Assembly: GCF_006738645.1 (NCBI RefSeq) | Contig: NZ_AP019700.1 | Span: 1,686,001-1,750,000, forward strand | Length of the DNA: 64,000 nucleotides | Direction of reading: 5' to 3' | Origin: Stella humosa | Lineage (GTDB): Bacteria > Pseudomonadota > Alphaproteobacteria > ATCC43930 > Allostellaceae | In this document: piece after piece, positions 8,553 through 19,655 of the stretch | How the letters are laid out: the number at the start of each line of letters is the position of its first letter | Numbering within the stretch: position 1 is the first letter of the stretch | The notes under the pieces: generated by a model | What the model saw: only the letters and a program-made list of their open reading frames with translations | The model's database searches: none | What the model was told of the DNA's origin: nothing | Translations under genes and position numbers: made by a program

Positions 8553-9848
8553 CTACTTCTTATAGGGACGCAGGATGCGGGCGGCCTCGGCCTGGGCATC
8601 CTTCATCGCCTGCTCGGGCGTCTTGGCGCCGGTCAGGGCCGCCTGCAAGCCGTCGTTCAGCGCCTTGGTCACGCGCTGGTTCTCATGCGTCGACAGTTCG
8701 GCCACCGCATGGGGAAGCTGGTCGCGGGCGACGGCCGCGGCCGGGAAGCCCTCGACATACTTCTTCATGGCCGGCGTCTCCCACGAATCCGGGCGGACGG
8801 CGACATAGCCGGTGTCGATGCCCCACTGGGCCGCGCGCTCCGGCGTGGTGATCCACTTGATGAAGGTGGCGGCGGCCTCCTGCTGAGCCGGCGTGCTTTT
8901 CTTGAAGATGTAGAAGTTGCCGCCGCCGGTCGGGCTGCCCAGCCGCTTGCCGGCCGGCAGCATGGCGACGCCGAAGTCGAACTTGGCGTTGGCGCGGACG
9001 TTGGTCAGGTTGCCCGTCGTCGTCCACATCATCGCCGTCTTGCGCTCGAAGAAATCCTTGGGCGTGGTGCCCCACTCGATCACGCCGGGCGCCATCACCT
9101 TGTGCTTGGTCGACAGGTCGACCCAGTATTGCAGCGCCTGCACCACCTCGGGCTTGTCGTAGAAGGTGGTGTCGCCGGCCTGGTTCATCAGCTCGGCCCC
9201 AGCCTGGGTCGTGAAGCCCTGGAACAGCCAGTAGGGGAAGCCCGAGGACGGCACCTGCATGCCCCACTGGGTGACATTGCCCGACGCATCGCGCTTGGTC
9301 AGCTTCTTCGCGAACTCGATCTGCTCGTCCCAGGTGGTGGGCGGCTTGTTGGGATCGAGGCCGGCCTCCTTGAACGCCTCCTTGTTCCAGTACAGCACGA
9401 CGGTCGAGCGCTGGAACGGCACGCCCCAGGTTTTGCCGTCGGTCTGGCTGTTGGTCATGAAGGCCGGGAAGAAGCTCTTGAGCCAGGCGCGGTCGGCGTC
9501 GGTCTTCACGAAGCCGTCGATCGGCACGATCGCGTCCTCGTCGATCAGCGTGAACATGTCGGTCGACAGCAGCACCGAAGTGACGGGCGGCGTGCCGCTC
9601 TTGTGGGCGGTCAGCGCCTTGACGATCGTCTCCTGGTAGGTGCCGGCATAGATCGGCGTCACCTTGATCGACGGGTGCTCCTTCGAGAACTCGGTCGCGT
9701 ACTGGTCGATCAGCTTGGTGATCGGCCCGCCCACGGCGACCGGGAAATAGAACGGCACCTCGACCGTCTGGGCGTGGGCCGCGGTGGACATCACGGCCAC
9801 GGCCGCGGCCAGGCCGGTGGTCCTCAGAATCTGCGTCAGCGTCGACAT
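8553..9848 (-). CDS. Extracellular solute-binding protein family 1, UgpB/MalE-like
   Basis: 431 residues; ATG preceded by GGAAGGGGACACC. Signal peptide about residues 1-26 (TTGLAAAVAVMSTAAHA|QT). The mature start VEVPFYFPVAVGGPITKLID and the segments GVPFQRSTVVLYWNKEAFKEAG and PTGGGNFYIFKK are typical of UgpB-like binding proteins. It should capture the substrate in the periplasm for the two permeases downstream. The resemblance to UgpB suggests glycerol-3-phosphate or a phosphodiester, but sugar binding is equally possible. Confidence 0.87.
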   Translation of the reverse strand: MSTLTQILRTTGLAAAVAVMSTAAHAQTVEVPFYFPVAVGGPITKLIDQYATEFSKEHPSIKVTPIYAGTYQETIVKALTAHKSGTPPVTSVLLSTDMFTLIDEDAIVPIDGFVKTDADRAWLKSFFPAFMTNSQTDGKTWGVPFQRSTVVLYWNKEAFKEAGLDPNKPPTTWDEQIEFAKKLTKRDASGNVTQWGMQVPSSGFPYWLFQGFTTQAGAELMNQAGDTTFYDKPEVVQALQYWVDLSTKHKVMAPGVIEWGTTPKDFFERKTAMMWTTTGNLTNVRANAKFDFGVAMLPAGKRLGSPTGGGNFYIFKKSTPAQQEAAATFIKWITTPERAAQWGIDTGYVAVRPDSWETPAMKKYVEGFPAAAVARDQLPHAVAELSTHENQRVTKALNDGLQAALTGAKTPEQAMKDAQAEAARILRPYKK

Positions 9849-9891
9849 GGTGTCCCCTTCCTGTTGTGCGGCCGCCATCCCTGAAGGCGGT

Positions 9892-10896
<1,005 letters not shown>

Positions 10897-11017
10897 GGGC
10901 GCCCCTTCTCGCGGAAAAGGTGTTGGGTAGCGCCGTTTCTTTACGCGTTCGGGGCGGTTGGGTGGAAGGGGGAAGTGTGGGGCGCGCGACGAGCGCGGCC
11001 CGCTGGGCGCCCGCCCG

Positions 11018-11440
11018 TCACTGGCGGCGCAGGGCGCGCAGCTCGGCCAGCGAAAGGGAGCGGTCGCCGTTGGCGTCGGCCCGCAGCAGGCGCTCGGGAA
11101 TGAAGAGCGCGAACTCCTCGCGCGCGATCCGGCCGTCGCCGTTCCGGTCCATCCGGGCGGCCTGGGCTGCCAGATCCTCCAGCGAAGCGGCGGGGATCCT
11201 GCGGCCTTGCTGCATGCCGCGGGCCGCCTCGACTTCGGTCGATTCGAGCAGCCCGTTGCCGTTGGTGTCCATCCGGTCGAACAGTGCCGCACGCGCGGCC
11301 TGGATCTCGGTGAACTGCAGGGCGCGGTCGCCGTTGCGGTCCGCCTGCCGGAACATCTGCCGCAACGCCTGCCCGTCCGCCGCAGAGGCGGCCCCCATGC
11401 CGATCATGGTCAGCACGACCGCAAGCATTCCTGACCGCAT
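11018..11440 (-). CDS. Secreted EF-hand calcium-binding protein
   Basis: 140 residues with a signal peptide (MLAVVLTMIGMGAASA|AD). Four EF-hand loops can be read: DRNGDRALQFTE, DTNGNGLLESTE, DRNGDGRIAREE and DANGDRSLSLAE, each with D-x-N/D-G-D/N and a Glu at position 12. This implies periplasmic Ca2+ binding. No catalytic domain is present. It is a single gene, divergent from the secreted protein at 11660. The function beyond calcium binding is unknown. Confidence 0.85.
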   Translation of the reverse strand: MRSGMLAVVLTMIGMGAASAADGQALRQMFRQADRNGDRALQFTEIQAARAALFDRMDTNGNGLLESTEVEAARGMQQGRRIPAASLEDLAAQAARMDRNGDGRIAREEFALFIPERLLRADANGDRSLSLAELRALRRQ

Positions 11441-11659
11441 CCTCGTCCTCCTCTGTCGCCCGCCGGATGGCGGATGCCGGGTCTACGGCGAGGGGCAGCA
11501 GCTCCTACGCGCGCCGACGCGACAGCCGACGACGGAATCGTCGACTGCCCACCGTAGGAGGGGGGCCGTACCAGCGTACTGCCCGACATAGCCCAGCTCG
11601 GGCGGCCGGCGGTGACGGTCAGGTGTTCCAGGATCACCGGCAACAAAGAGGATAAGGTC

Positions 11660-12037
11660 ATGCACACTTCATCGGGATGGGGATGGGCCCTTGCGGTCTC
11701 GGTCCTTCTTGGGGCGCTGCCGGCGGCGGCTGCGGAATGGACGCGCGACACAGCGCATGGCGGGCAGGTCACGCGCAGCATCACCGGCAGCGGCCCGTAT
11801 TATTCCGGCCAGACCACGCGTGTCGGCCCGAACGGCGGCACCTACAGTTCCAGCGGCGCCTGCCGCGACGGGGTCGTGGATCGGTGCCGCCGCAGCTTCC
11901 AGGCGACGGGGCCGAACGGGCAGACCTATTCCGGGCACCGGGCGACGGCGCGCGGGCCCTACCAAGTGCGCTCGATCGGCACCGTCACCGGGCCGCGGGG
12001 CAATGTCGGCATCGGTGCCCGCCGCCACTGGAGATGA
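11660..12037 (+). CDS. Small secreted Gly/Ser/Thr-rich repeat protein
   Basis: 125 residues; ATG after AAAGAGGATAAGG. Signal peptide ends near LPAAAA|EW. The mature part carries an imperfect repeat (RVGPNGGTYSSSG and QATGPNGQTYSGHR), two Cys and a basic tail ending GARRHWR. It ends six bases before the ECF sigma gene and reads the same way. I do not recognise a named family; the repeat looks like that of short envelope-stress or surface proteins. Co-transcription with the sigma module suggests it is part of, or controlled by, that system. Confidence 0.75.
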   Translation: MHTSSGWGWALAVSVLLGALPAAAAEWTRDTAHGGQVTRSITGSGPYYSGQTTRVGPNGGTYSSSGACRDGVVDRCRRSFQATGPNGQTYSGHRATARGPYQVRSIGTVTGPRGNVGIGARRHWR

Positions 12038-12043
12038 CGGACG

Positions 12044-12664
12044 GTGAGCGGGCGTGGCGCCCCGGGGGATGGTGATCCGCACGGGCACCCTGAGGACGAC
12101 GAGCTGCTCGCCCGCATTGCCGCGGGCGAGCAGCGCGCGCTCCGGCGGCTGGTGGAGCGGCATGGCCGGGGGATACGCCTGTTTGCCGCCCGTTTTCTGG
12201 GCAATGCGGCGGATGGCGAGGATGTCGCCCAGGACGTGTTCGTGGCGGTCTGGAAGCATGCCGGCCGTTTCGATCCGAGCAGGGCACGGGCCACCACCTG
12301 GATCTACCGGATTGCGGCCAATCGCTGCGTCGACCTGCGCCGGTGGCGCCGCTTCCGCACGTTCATCGGGCTCGACGACGTGCGGGAACTGGTCCCGACC
12401 GACGAGCCGGGCGGCGACGACCGCATCGGGGCGCGGCAGGATCTCGCTCTTGTCCGAGGGGGCTTGGCCCGGTTGCCGGAGCGGCAGCGCATGGCCCTGC
12501 TGCTGCGAGCGGTGGCCGACCTGGATGTGCCGGCAATCGCCGTGGCGATGGGCTCGACCCCCGGCTCCGTCGAGCAACTTCTCGTGCGCGCCCGGCGCAG
12601 CCTGAGGGCGCGTCTGGCCGAAATGGACGGCGTCGCCGCCGATGGGCAAAGGAGCGTCTCATGA
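12044..12664 (+). CDS. ECF-type RNA polymerase sigma factor
   Basis: 206 residues from a GTG start. Region 2 is visible as the segment around AARFLGNAADGEDVAQDVFV and TWIYRIAANRCVDLRR, region 4 as LARLPERQRMALLLRA with a helix-turn-helix (AIAVAMGSTPGSVEQLLVRA). These are core sigma-70 family regions 2 and 4, so it directs RNA polymerase to a stress regulon. Its ATGA overlap with the next gene and the sensor gene after that indicate a three-gene control unit. The small secreted protein upstream is probably in the same transcript. Confidence 0.88.
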   Translation: MSGRGAPGDGDPHGHPEDDELLARIAAGEQRALRRLVERHGRGIRLFAARFLGNAADGEDVAQDVFVAVWKHAGRFDPSRARATTWIYRIAANRCVDLRRWRRFRTFIGLDDVRELVPTDEPGGDDRIGARQDLALVRGGLARLPERQRMALLLRAVADLDVPAIAVAMGSTPGSVEQLLVRARRSLRARLAEMDGVAADGQRSVS

Positions 12665-13110
12665 CGAGCGAAGAGTTCGAGCGGCTACAGCGCCGCTTCG
12701 GCCAGGACCATGCCGCGTGGCCGGCGCCCTATCGGCAGGAGGCCGCGATGTTGCTGGGAGGAAGGGCGGGGGCGGGGGCGGGGACGGGCGATGCGGCGCT
12801 CGATCGCCAGGTGTTGGAAGCGGCGGCGGCACCAACGGACGAGCGTGCATTCCTGGCGGGCGTGCTGGCGCGTACCGGGCGGGCGAGGCAGCGGCCGGCG
12901 TTCATTCCAGGCCTGTGGCCACGCCCGGCGGCGGTCGGGACCGCCATGCTCTCGGCCGTCCTGCTGCTCTCGGCCGTCGGCGGCTATTGGGCGGGCGGTG
13001 GTGAGGACGAGATCGCCGACGAGGTGCTGCTGGCGCTTGCCGTCGGCGCTCCTGGCGAGGGGCAGGCCGGGATATGGCCCCGCGATTCCGGTATCGGGGG
13101 CCGGCCATGA
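12661..13110 (+). CDS. Putative membrane anti-sigma factor
   Basis: 149 residues, overlapping the sigma gene by four bases. The N-terminal part (EEFERLQRRFGQDHAAWP) is a short cytoplasmic helical segment of the type found next to ECF genes, followed by a Gly/Ala-rich linker and one membrane span near residues 92-114 (VGTAMLSAVLLLSAVGGYWA). The tail is periplasmic. By position and topology it should hold the sigma factor inactive at the membrane. No zinc-binding HxxxCxxC motif is seen. The assignment is by context. Confidence 0.65.
   Translation: MTSEEFERLQRRFGQDHAAWPAPYRQEAAMLLGGRAGAGAGTGDAALDRQVLEAAAAPTDERAFLAGVLARTGRARQRPAFIPGLWPRPAAVGTAMLSAVLLLSAVGGYWAGGGEDEIADEVLLALAVGAPGEGQAGIWPRDSGIGGRP
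12764..12788 (+). other. G-quadruplex-forming sequence inside the anti-sigma gene
   Basis: Five G-runs of 3 to 5 separated by one or two bases (GGG-C-GGGGG-C-GGGGG-C-GGGG-AC-GGG) on the coding strand. It encodes the Ala/Gly linker of the putative anti-sigma factor. It could slow translation or be prone to length change; this is only a sequence potential. Confidence 0.45.
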
Positions 13111-13508
13111 TCCGGCCATCGGGCCTGCGTCTGCTGCTTGCGGCGGTCCTGGCGCTTTCGCTGGTCGCCAACTTCTTCCTGGCGGGCTATGCGCTCAACG
13201 ACCGCGGCCGGGCGCAGGCAGGCGGTATCCTGGCCGAAGGCGCGCTTGCCGCCTATCCCGAACCGGTGCGGCAAGAGTTCCGCCGCATCCTGCGCGACAA
13301 CCGCCTGCGCACGTTTGCGGCCTTGCGGGACATGCGGGAGGCGCGACGAAGCCTGGCCGAGGCGGTCAATGCCCGCCCGTTCGATGAAGCGGCGGTGACA
13401 CGGGCCATGGCGGCCGTGCGGTCGGCCACCGACGGGTTGCAGCGCCTGATGCAGGAGTTCCTGTTGCAGGCGTTGCGCGAAACACGAGCGGACAGGCTGC
13501 CGTCCTAG
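13107..13508 (+). CDS. Membrane-anchored periplasmic sensor, CnrX/ZraP (metal_resist)-like
   Basis: 133 residues, ATGA overlap with the anti-sigma gene. One N-terminal span (LLLAAVLALSLVANFFLAGYAL) then an all-helical periplasmic part with the family phrase PEPVRQEFRRILRDNR and a long second hairpin. Proteins of this fold with ECF partners (CnrX-like) sense metals or envelope stress. Unlike CnrX, this protein contains no His and no Cys, so classical metal ligation is unlikely. Family assignment rests on pattern and context. Confidence 0.65.
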   Translation: MIRPSGLRLLLAAVLALSLVANFFLAGYALNDRGRAQAGGILAEGALAAYPEPVRQEFRRILRDNRLRTFAALRDMREARRSLAEAVNARPFDEAAVTRAMAAVRSATDGLQRLMQEFLLQALRETRADRLPS

Positions 13509-13510
13509 AG

Positions 13511-13549
13511 CCGGCGACACCCACCGGCGAACCGGCCGGGTGTCGCCGG
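13511..13549. terminator. Bidirectional terminator-like hairpin between convergent genes
   Basis: CCGGCGACACCC (13511-13522) pairs perfectly over 12 bases with GGGTGTCGCCGG (13538-13549). It sits between the sensor gene stop and the dehydrogenase stop on the opposite strand. No long T-run follows on either side. Confidence 0.6.
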
Positions 13550-13556
13550 ATAGAAG

Positions 13557-14549
13557 TCAGCCCAGCACTTCCGGGTTGATCACGTTCTCGCGGATCGGCG
13601 CGCCGTCGAAGACGCTCAGCACGTTGCGGATCGAGGCGTCGGCCATGCGCTCCACGGATTCCGCCGTGACGCCGGCCATGTGCGGGGCGCTGATGACGCT
13701 GTCGAGCTTCAGCAGCGGGTTGTTCGGGTCGGGCGGCTCCTGGGCATAGACGTCGAGGCCGGCACCGGCGATCTTGCCGCTGGTGAGTGCGGCGTGCAGG
13801 GCCGGCTCGTCGACGATACCGCCGCGGGCGGTGTTGACGAGGTAGGCCGAGGGCTTCATCCGCGCCAGGCGGTCGGCGTTGATGAGGCCCACCGTCTCGG
13901 GCGTCTTCGGGCAGTGCAGCGTCAGGAAATCGGCCCGTGCCAAAGCGGCGTCGAGGTCGGGGGCGGGCTCGCAGCCGGCGGCGCGGATCGACACCTCGGA
14001 GACGTAGGGGTCGTGGACCAGGACCTCCATCTCCATTGCCGCACAACGCTTGGCCGTGCGCGTGCCGATGCGCCCGAAGCCGACGATCAGGACGGTCTTG
14101 CCGTTCAGGTCGGCCGGCATCTGCTTCATGCGGTCGGCCACCCAGCGGCCTTCCTGCACCAGCGTGTTGAACATGGCGCCGCGCTTGGCCAGCGTCATCA
14201 TGAAGAAGACCGCAAGCTCCGCCACGGACGGAGAGTTGGCCGTGCCCGCCGTCATCAGCGGCACCTTTTGCGCCGTCAGCGTCGGCACGTGGACGGCGTC
14301 ATAGCCGACGCCGATGCGGGCCACCACGGCCAGCCCGTCGGTCGCCGCGACCTCATCGGGGCCGTACGGCGTGGCGCCCAGCACGACGCCATGGACCTTG
14401 CCGCTGGCGCGCAGCAGCTCGAGGAAGTCCGCCTTCTTGATGAAGTTGGGGAAGGTCGCGACCTCGACGTCGTCGCGCGCACGCAGCAGGGCCCAGCCGG
14501 CCTGGCCCATGGTGTCGGGCACCATGACCTTCTTCTTGTTGGTCGCCAA
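13557..14549 (-). CDS. D-2-hydroxyacid / phosphoglycerate-type dehydrogenase, copy A
   Basis: 330 residues without an ACT domain. NAD-binding motif GFGRIG at 157-162; catalytic triad Arg242 (TARGG), Glu271 (QEPPDP) and His290 (APHMAG). The family reduces 2-keto acids or oxidises D-2-hydroxy acids with NAD(P). It lies downstream of a close paralogue (copy B, 14632-15624). Residues 95-256 are identical in the two proteins, while the ends differ. With the SDR upstream, the trio forms a minus-strand unit that may process hydroxyacids. Confidence 0.88.
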   Translation of the reverse strand: MATNKKKVMVPDTMGQAGWALLRARDDVEVATFPNFIKKADFLELLRASGKVHGVVLGATPYGPDEVAATDGLAVVARIGVGYDAVHVPTLTAQKVPLMTAGTANSPSVAELAVFFMMTLAKRGAMFNTLVQEGRWVADRMKQMPADLNGKTVLIVGFGRIGTRTAKRCAAMEMEVLVHDPYVSEVSIRAAGCEPAPDLDAALARADFLTLHCPKTPETVGLINADRLARMKPSAYLVNTARGGIVDEPALHAALTSGKIAGAGLDVYAQEPPDPNNPLLKLDSVISAPHMAGVTAESVERMADASIRNVLSVFDGAPIRENVINPEVLG

Positions 14550-14594
14550 CGATCCCTCCGGGAAAGTTCTGTGGGGTGGTCAGTGTAAGGCGGT

Positions 14595-14622
14595 GCCGCG
14601 GCCGGTCGCAGCCGGCCGCGGC
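14595..14622 (-). terminator. 11-bp perfect hairpin between tandem dehydrogenase genes
   Basis: GCCGCGGCCGG and CCGGCCGCGGC pair around a 6-base loop in the 82-base gap after the copy B stop. There is no T-run. It may attenuate read-through into copy A or stabilise the upstream message. Confidence 0.5.
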
Positions 14623-14631
14623 CGTCACCCT

Positions 14632-15624
14632 TTATCCTAGCACTTCCTTGTTGACCACGTTCTCGGCGATGATCGCGCCGTCGAACACGCTCAACACGTT
14701 GCGGATCGACACTTCGGATTTGCGCTCGACCGCCTCGGTGGTGACGCCGGCCATGTGCGGGGAGCTGACGACGCTGTCGAGCTTCAGCAGCGGGTTGTTC
14801 GGGTCCGGCGGCTCCTGGGCGTAGACGTCGAGGCCCGCACCCGCCAGCTTGCCGCCGGTCAGGGCCGCGTGCAGGGCGGGCTCGTCGACGATGCCGCCGC
14901 GGGCGGTGTTGACGAGGTAGGCCGAGGGCTTCATCCGTGCCAGGCGGTCGGCGTTGATGAGGCCCACCGTCTCGGGCGTCTTCGGGCAGTGCAGCGTCAG
15001 GAAATCGGCCCGCGCCAACGCCGCGTCGAGGTCGGGGGCGGGCTCGCAGCCGGCGGCCCGGATCGAGACCTCGGAGACGTAGGGGTCGTGGACCAGGACC
15101 TCCATCTCCATCGCCGCACAACGCTTGGCCGTGCGCGTGCCGATGCGCCCGAAGCCGACGATCAGGACGGTCTTGCCGTTCAGGTCGGCCGGCATCTGCT
15201 TCATGCGGTCAGCCACCCAGCGCCCTTCCTGCACCAGCGTGTTGAACATGGCGCCGCGCTTGGCCAGCGTCATCATGAAGAAGACCGCCAGTTCGGCCAC
15301 GGACGGCGAGTTGGCCGTGCCCGCCGTCATCAGCGGCACCTTGGCCGCGTTCAGCGTCGGGATGTGGACGGCATCGAAGCCGACGCCGACGCGGGCCACC
15401 ACGGCCAGCCCGTCGGTCGCCTGGAACTCCTCCGGCCCATAGGGCGTGCTGCCCAGGACGACGGCGTGGACCTTGCCGTGCCCGCGCAGCAGGTCCTGGA
15501 AATCGGCCCGCGTGATGAAGTTGGGGAAGGTCGCGACCTCGATGTCGTCGCGCGCCCGCAGCAGATCCCAGCCGGCCTGGCCCAGGTCCTGGGGCACCAG
15601 CACCTTCTTCTTGTTGGTCGCCAA
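14632..15624 (-). CDS. D-2-hydroxyacid / phosphoglycerate-type dehydrogenase, copy B
   Basis: 330 residues, the same length as copy A and with the same NAD-binding (GFGRIG, 157-162) and catalytic residues (Arg242, Glu271, His290). Substitutions against copy A cluster in residues 1-94 (for example VLVPQDLGQAGWDLL against VMVPDTMGQAGWALL) and 257-330. The substrate-facing N-terminal lobe thus differs while the nucleotide-binding lobe is constant, which fits two enzymes of related but different specificity. ATG after CGGAGGAACCGTTGGCG-type sequence. Confidence 0.88.
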   Translation of the reverse strand: MATNKKKVLVPQDLGQAGWDLLRARDDIEVATFPNFITRADFQDLLRGHGKVHAVVLGSTPYGPEEFQATDGLAVVARVGVGFDAVHIPTLNAAKVPLMTAGTANSPSVAELAVFFMMTLAKRGAMFNTLVQEGRWVADRMKQMPADLNGKTVLIVGFGRIGTRTAKRCAAMEMEVLVHDPYVSEVSIRAAGCEPAPDLDAALARADFLTLHCPKTPETVGLINADRLARMKPSAYLVNTARGGIVDEPALHAALTGGKLAGAGLDVYAQEPPDPNNPLLKLDSVVSSPHMAGVTTEAVERKSEVSIRNVLSVFDGAIIAENVVNKEVLG

Positions 15625-15680
15625 CGGTTCCTCCGAATGCTTTTCGTGAAAACGGGTTCGCTATGACGCTGGCGGTGGCG

Positions 15681-16448
15681 CTAGGGCATCAGCAGCCCGC
15701 CATTCACCTCCAGCACCTGGCCGGTGACGAAGCTCGAAAGCCCCTCGGAGGCGAAATAGAGGTAGGCGCCGACGCATTCCTCGACCGTGCCCATGCGCCG
15801 CATCGGCGTCAGCTTCAGCGATGCCTCGAGCTGGTGGGTCGGCGTCGACTTCTCCTTGTTGGGCTTGCCGATGACGCCGGGCGCCACGGCGTTCACGCGG
15901 ATGTTGTGGCGCGCGACCTCCTTGGCGAGGCCCCGGGTGAAGGTCGACATGAAGGCCTTGGACGCGGCATAGAGCGTCGACCGGCTGCCGCCGCCATTGC
16001 GCGCGGCCAGCGAGGTGGTCGAGATGATGGAGCCGCCGCCGGCCGCCTCCATGATCGGCAGCACGGCGCGCGAGCAGGCGAAGACCGACTGGGCGTTCAG
16101 CTCGACGATGCGACGATAGAGATCGTCGTCGACATCCTTCAACGGCTTGCGCTCGACCACGCCGCCCGCATTGTTGACCAGCACGTCCAGCCGGCCGAAG
16201 GCGGCGTGCGCCTCCTGCACCAGGCGGGCGCAGGTCGCCATGTCGCGGACGTCACCCTTCAGCACGATCGCGCGGCCGCCGGCTTGCTCGACCTCGGCCG
16301 CCACGGCCTCGGCCTGGGCCATGTTCGAGTTGCCGTGGACGGCCACCATCATGCCCTGGGCGCCGAAGCCGCGGGCCACCGCGGCGCCGATTCCAGTGGA
16401 GGAGCCGGTGACGAGGGCGGCTTTGCCGTTCAGGTCGTCGATGCGCAT
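15681..16448 (-). CDS. Short-chain dehydrogenase/reductase (SDR)
   Basis: 255 residues from an ATG eight bases after AGGA. Nucleotide motif TGSSTGIG (14-21), NNAG, catalytic Ser (ISTTSLAARNG) and YAASK are all present, followed by PGVIGKP and the C-terminal TGQVLEVNGGLLMP. Classical FabG-like NAD(P)-dependent oxidoreductase. First gene of the minus unit with the two hydroxyacid dehydrogenases, 56 bases before copy B. It is divergent from the importer operon at 16630, with a possible GntR site in the shared gap. Confidence 0.88.
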   Translation of the reverse strand: MRIDDLNGKAALVTGSSTGIGAAVARGFGAQGMMVAVHGNSNMAQAEAVAAEVEQAGGRAIVLKGDVRDMATCARLVQEAHAAFGRLDVLVNNAGGVVERKPLKDVDDDLYRRIVELNAQSVFACSRAVLPIMEAAGGGSIISTTSLAARNGGGSRSTLYAASKAFMSTFTRGLAKEVARHNIRVNAVAPGVIGKPNKEKSTPTHQLEASLKLTPMRRMGTVEECVGAYLYFASEGLSSFVTGQVLEVNGGLLMP

Positions 16449-16590
16449 TTTTTCATCCTGCTGGTTTGGCTCGTGCCGCATGTAAGCGGTTGCATTTGCG
16501 GCGATTCTGCCCTGGAATTCCGAACGCGGCGGGTGCCTGGAAGCTGGGCAACGTGATTATAGGGTTGGCGCCCCGTCCGCTCTGTGTAAC

Positions 16591-16607
16591 TTATATCGTA
16601 TATTCTG
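16591..16607 (+). promoter_or_regulatory. AT-rich motif, candidate GntR-family site (site 1)
   Basis: TTATATCGTATATTCTG lies 23 bases upstream of the importer ATG, in the gap shared with the SDR gene. It matches the reverse complement of the site at 23036-23052 at 13 of 17 positions, including an unbroken TATATTCTG. The surroundings are very GC-rich, so the match stands out. The link to the GntR protein at 22223-22909 is inferred. Confidence 0.4.
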
Positions 16608-16629
16608 CCTCACCAACGCGGAACGGGGA

Positions 16630-18675
<2,046 letters not shown>

Positions 18676-18688
18676 CGGGTCGAGGCCG

Positions 18689-19642
18689 ATGCTCCGCTAC
18701 ATCACCAAGCGCATCCTCCTGATGATCCCGACCCTGCTGGGCGTCGCGGTCCTTACCTTCTTCATGCTCCGGGTGGTGCCGGGCGACATCGTCGAGCTGA
18801 AACTGCGCGGCGACGGCGGCACCGTCACCCAGGAGGTCATCGACCGCGAGCGCGCCCGGCTGGGCCTCGACAAGCCGATCCCGCTGCAGTTCGTCGACTG
18901 GATGAAGGGGCTGGCGACGGCCGACTTCGGCACCTCGATGTGGACCGGCCGGCCGGTCAAGGACGAGATCGGCATCCGCATCGGCCTGACCATGCAGGTG
19001 GCGGTGATGGCGGCCGTGATCGCCGTGCTGATCGCCCTGCCGCTCGGGACGATATCGGCGCTATTCCGAGATACGTGGGTGGACTACCTGGTGCGGATCG
19101 TGACGATCGCCGGCCTGGCGGTGCCGTCCTTCTGGCTTGGCATGCTGATGATCATGGCCTTGCTGACGATGTTCGCCTGGTCTCCACCCGTCACCTACAC
19201 GCCATTCTACGTCGATCCGCTGGCCAACATGTCCCAGCTCATCTGGCCGGCGCTGGCCGTGGGCTACCGCTATTCGGCCGTCGTCGCCCGCATGGTGCGC
19301 TCGTCCATCATCGAGGTGATGAAGGAGGACTATATCCGCACGGCGCGCGCCAAGGGCGTCTATGAGCGGCTGGTGGTCGGCCGCCACGCCATGCGCAACG
19401 CGCTCCTGCCGGCGATCACCGTGGTCGGGCTGGAGTTCGCCTTCCTCATCGGCGGCCTGGTGGTGACCGAGCAGGTCTTCAACCTGAACGGCATCGGCCG
19501 GCTCTTCGTCGAGGCGGTGAGCCGCAACGACTTCATCATCGTGCAGACGCTGGTGCTGCTGATCGCCGTGATGTTCACCGTCGTCAACCTATTGATCGAT
19601 CTGCTCTACGGCGTGCTCGATCCACGCATCCGCTACGCCTGA
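18689..19642 (+). CDS. DppB-type ABC permease
   Basis: 317 residues. Starts with the family phrase MLRYITKRILLMIPTLLGVA, has six predicted spans, VVPGDIVE after span 1 and the ATPase-docking loop DYIRTARAKGVYERLVVGRH. C-terminal LLYGVLDPRIRYA is typical of the DppB group. It follows the ATPase gene by 13 bases and precedes the DppC-type gene by 13 bases, so it is one half of the importer channel. Confidence 0.92.
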   Translation: MLRYITKRILLMIPTLLGVAVLTFFMLRVVPGDIVELKLRGDGGTVTQEVIDRERARLGLDKPIPLQFVDWMKGLATADFGTSMWTGRPVKDEIGIRIGLTMQVAVMAAVIAVLIALPLGTISALFRDTWVDYLVRIVTIAGLAVPSFWLGMLMIMALLTMFAWSPPVTYTPFYVDPLANMSQLIWPALAVGYRYSAVVARMVRSSIIEVMKEDYIRTARAKGVYERLVVGRHAMRNALLPAITVVGLEFAFLIGGLVVTEQVFNLNGIGRLFVEAVSRNDFIIVQTLVLLIAVMFTVVNLLIDLLYGVLDPRIRYA

Positions 19643-19655
19643 CGAGGGCCGCCCG

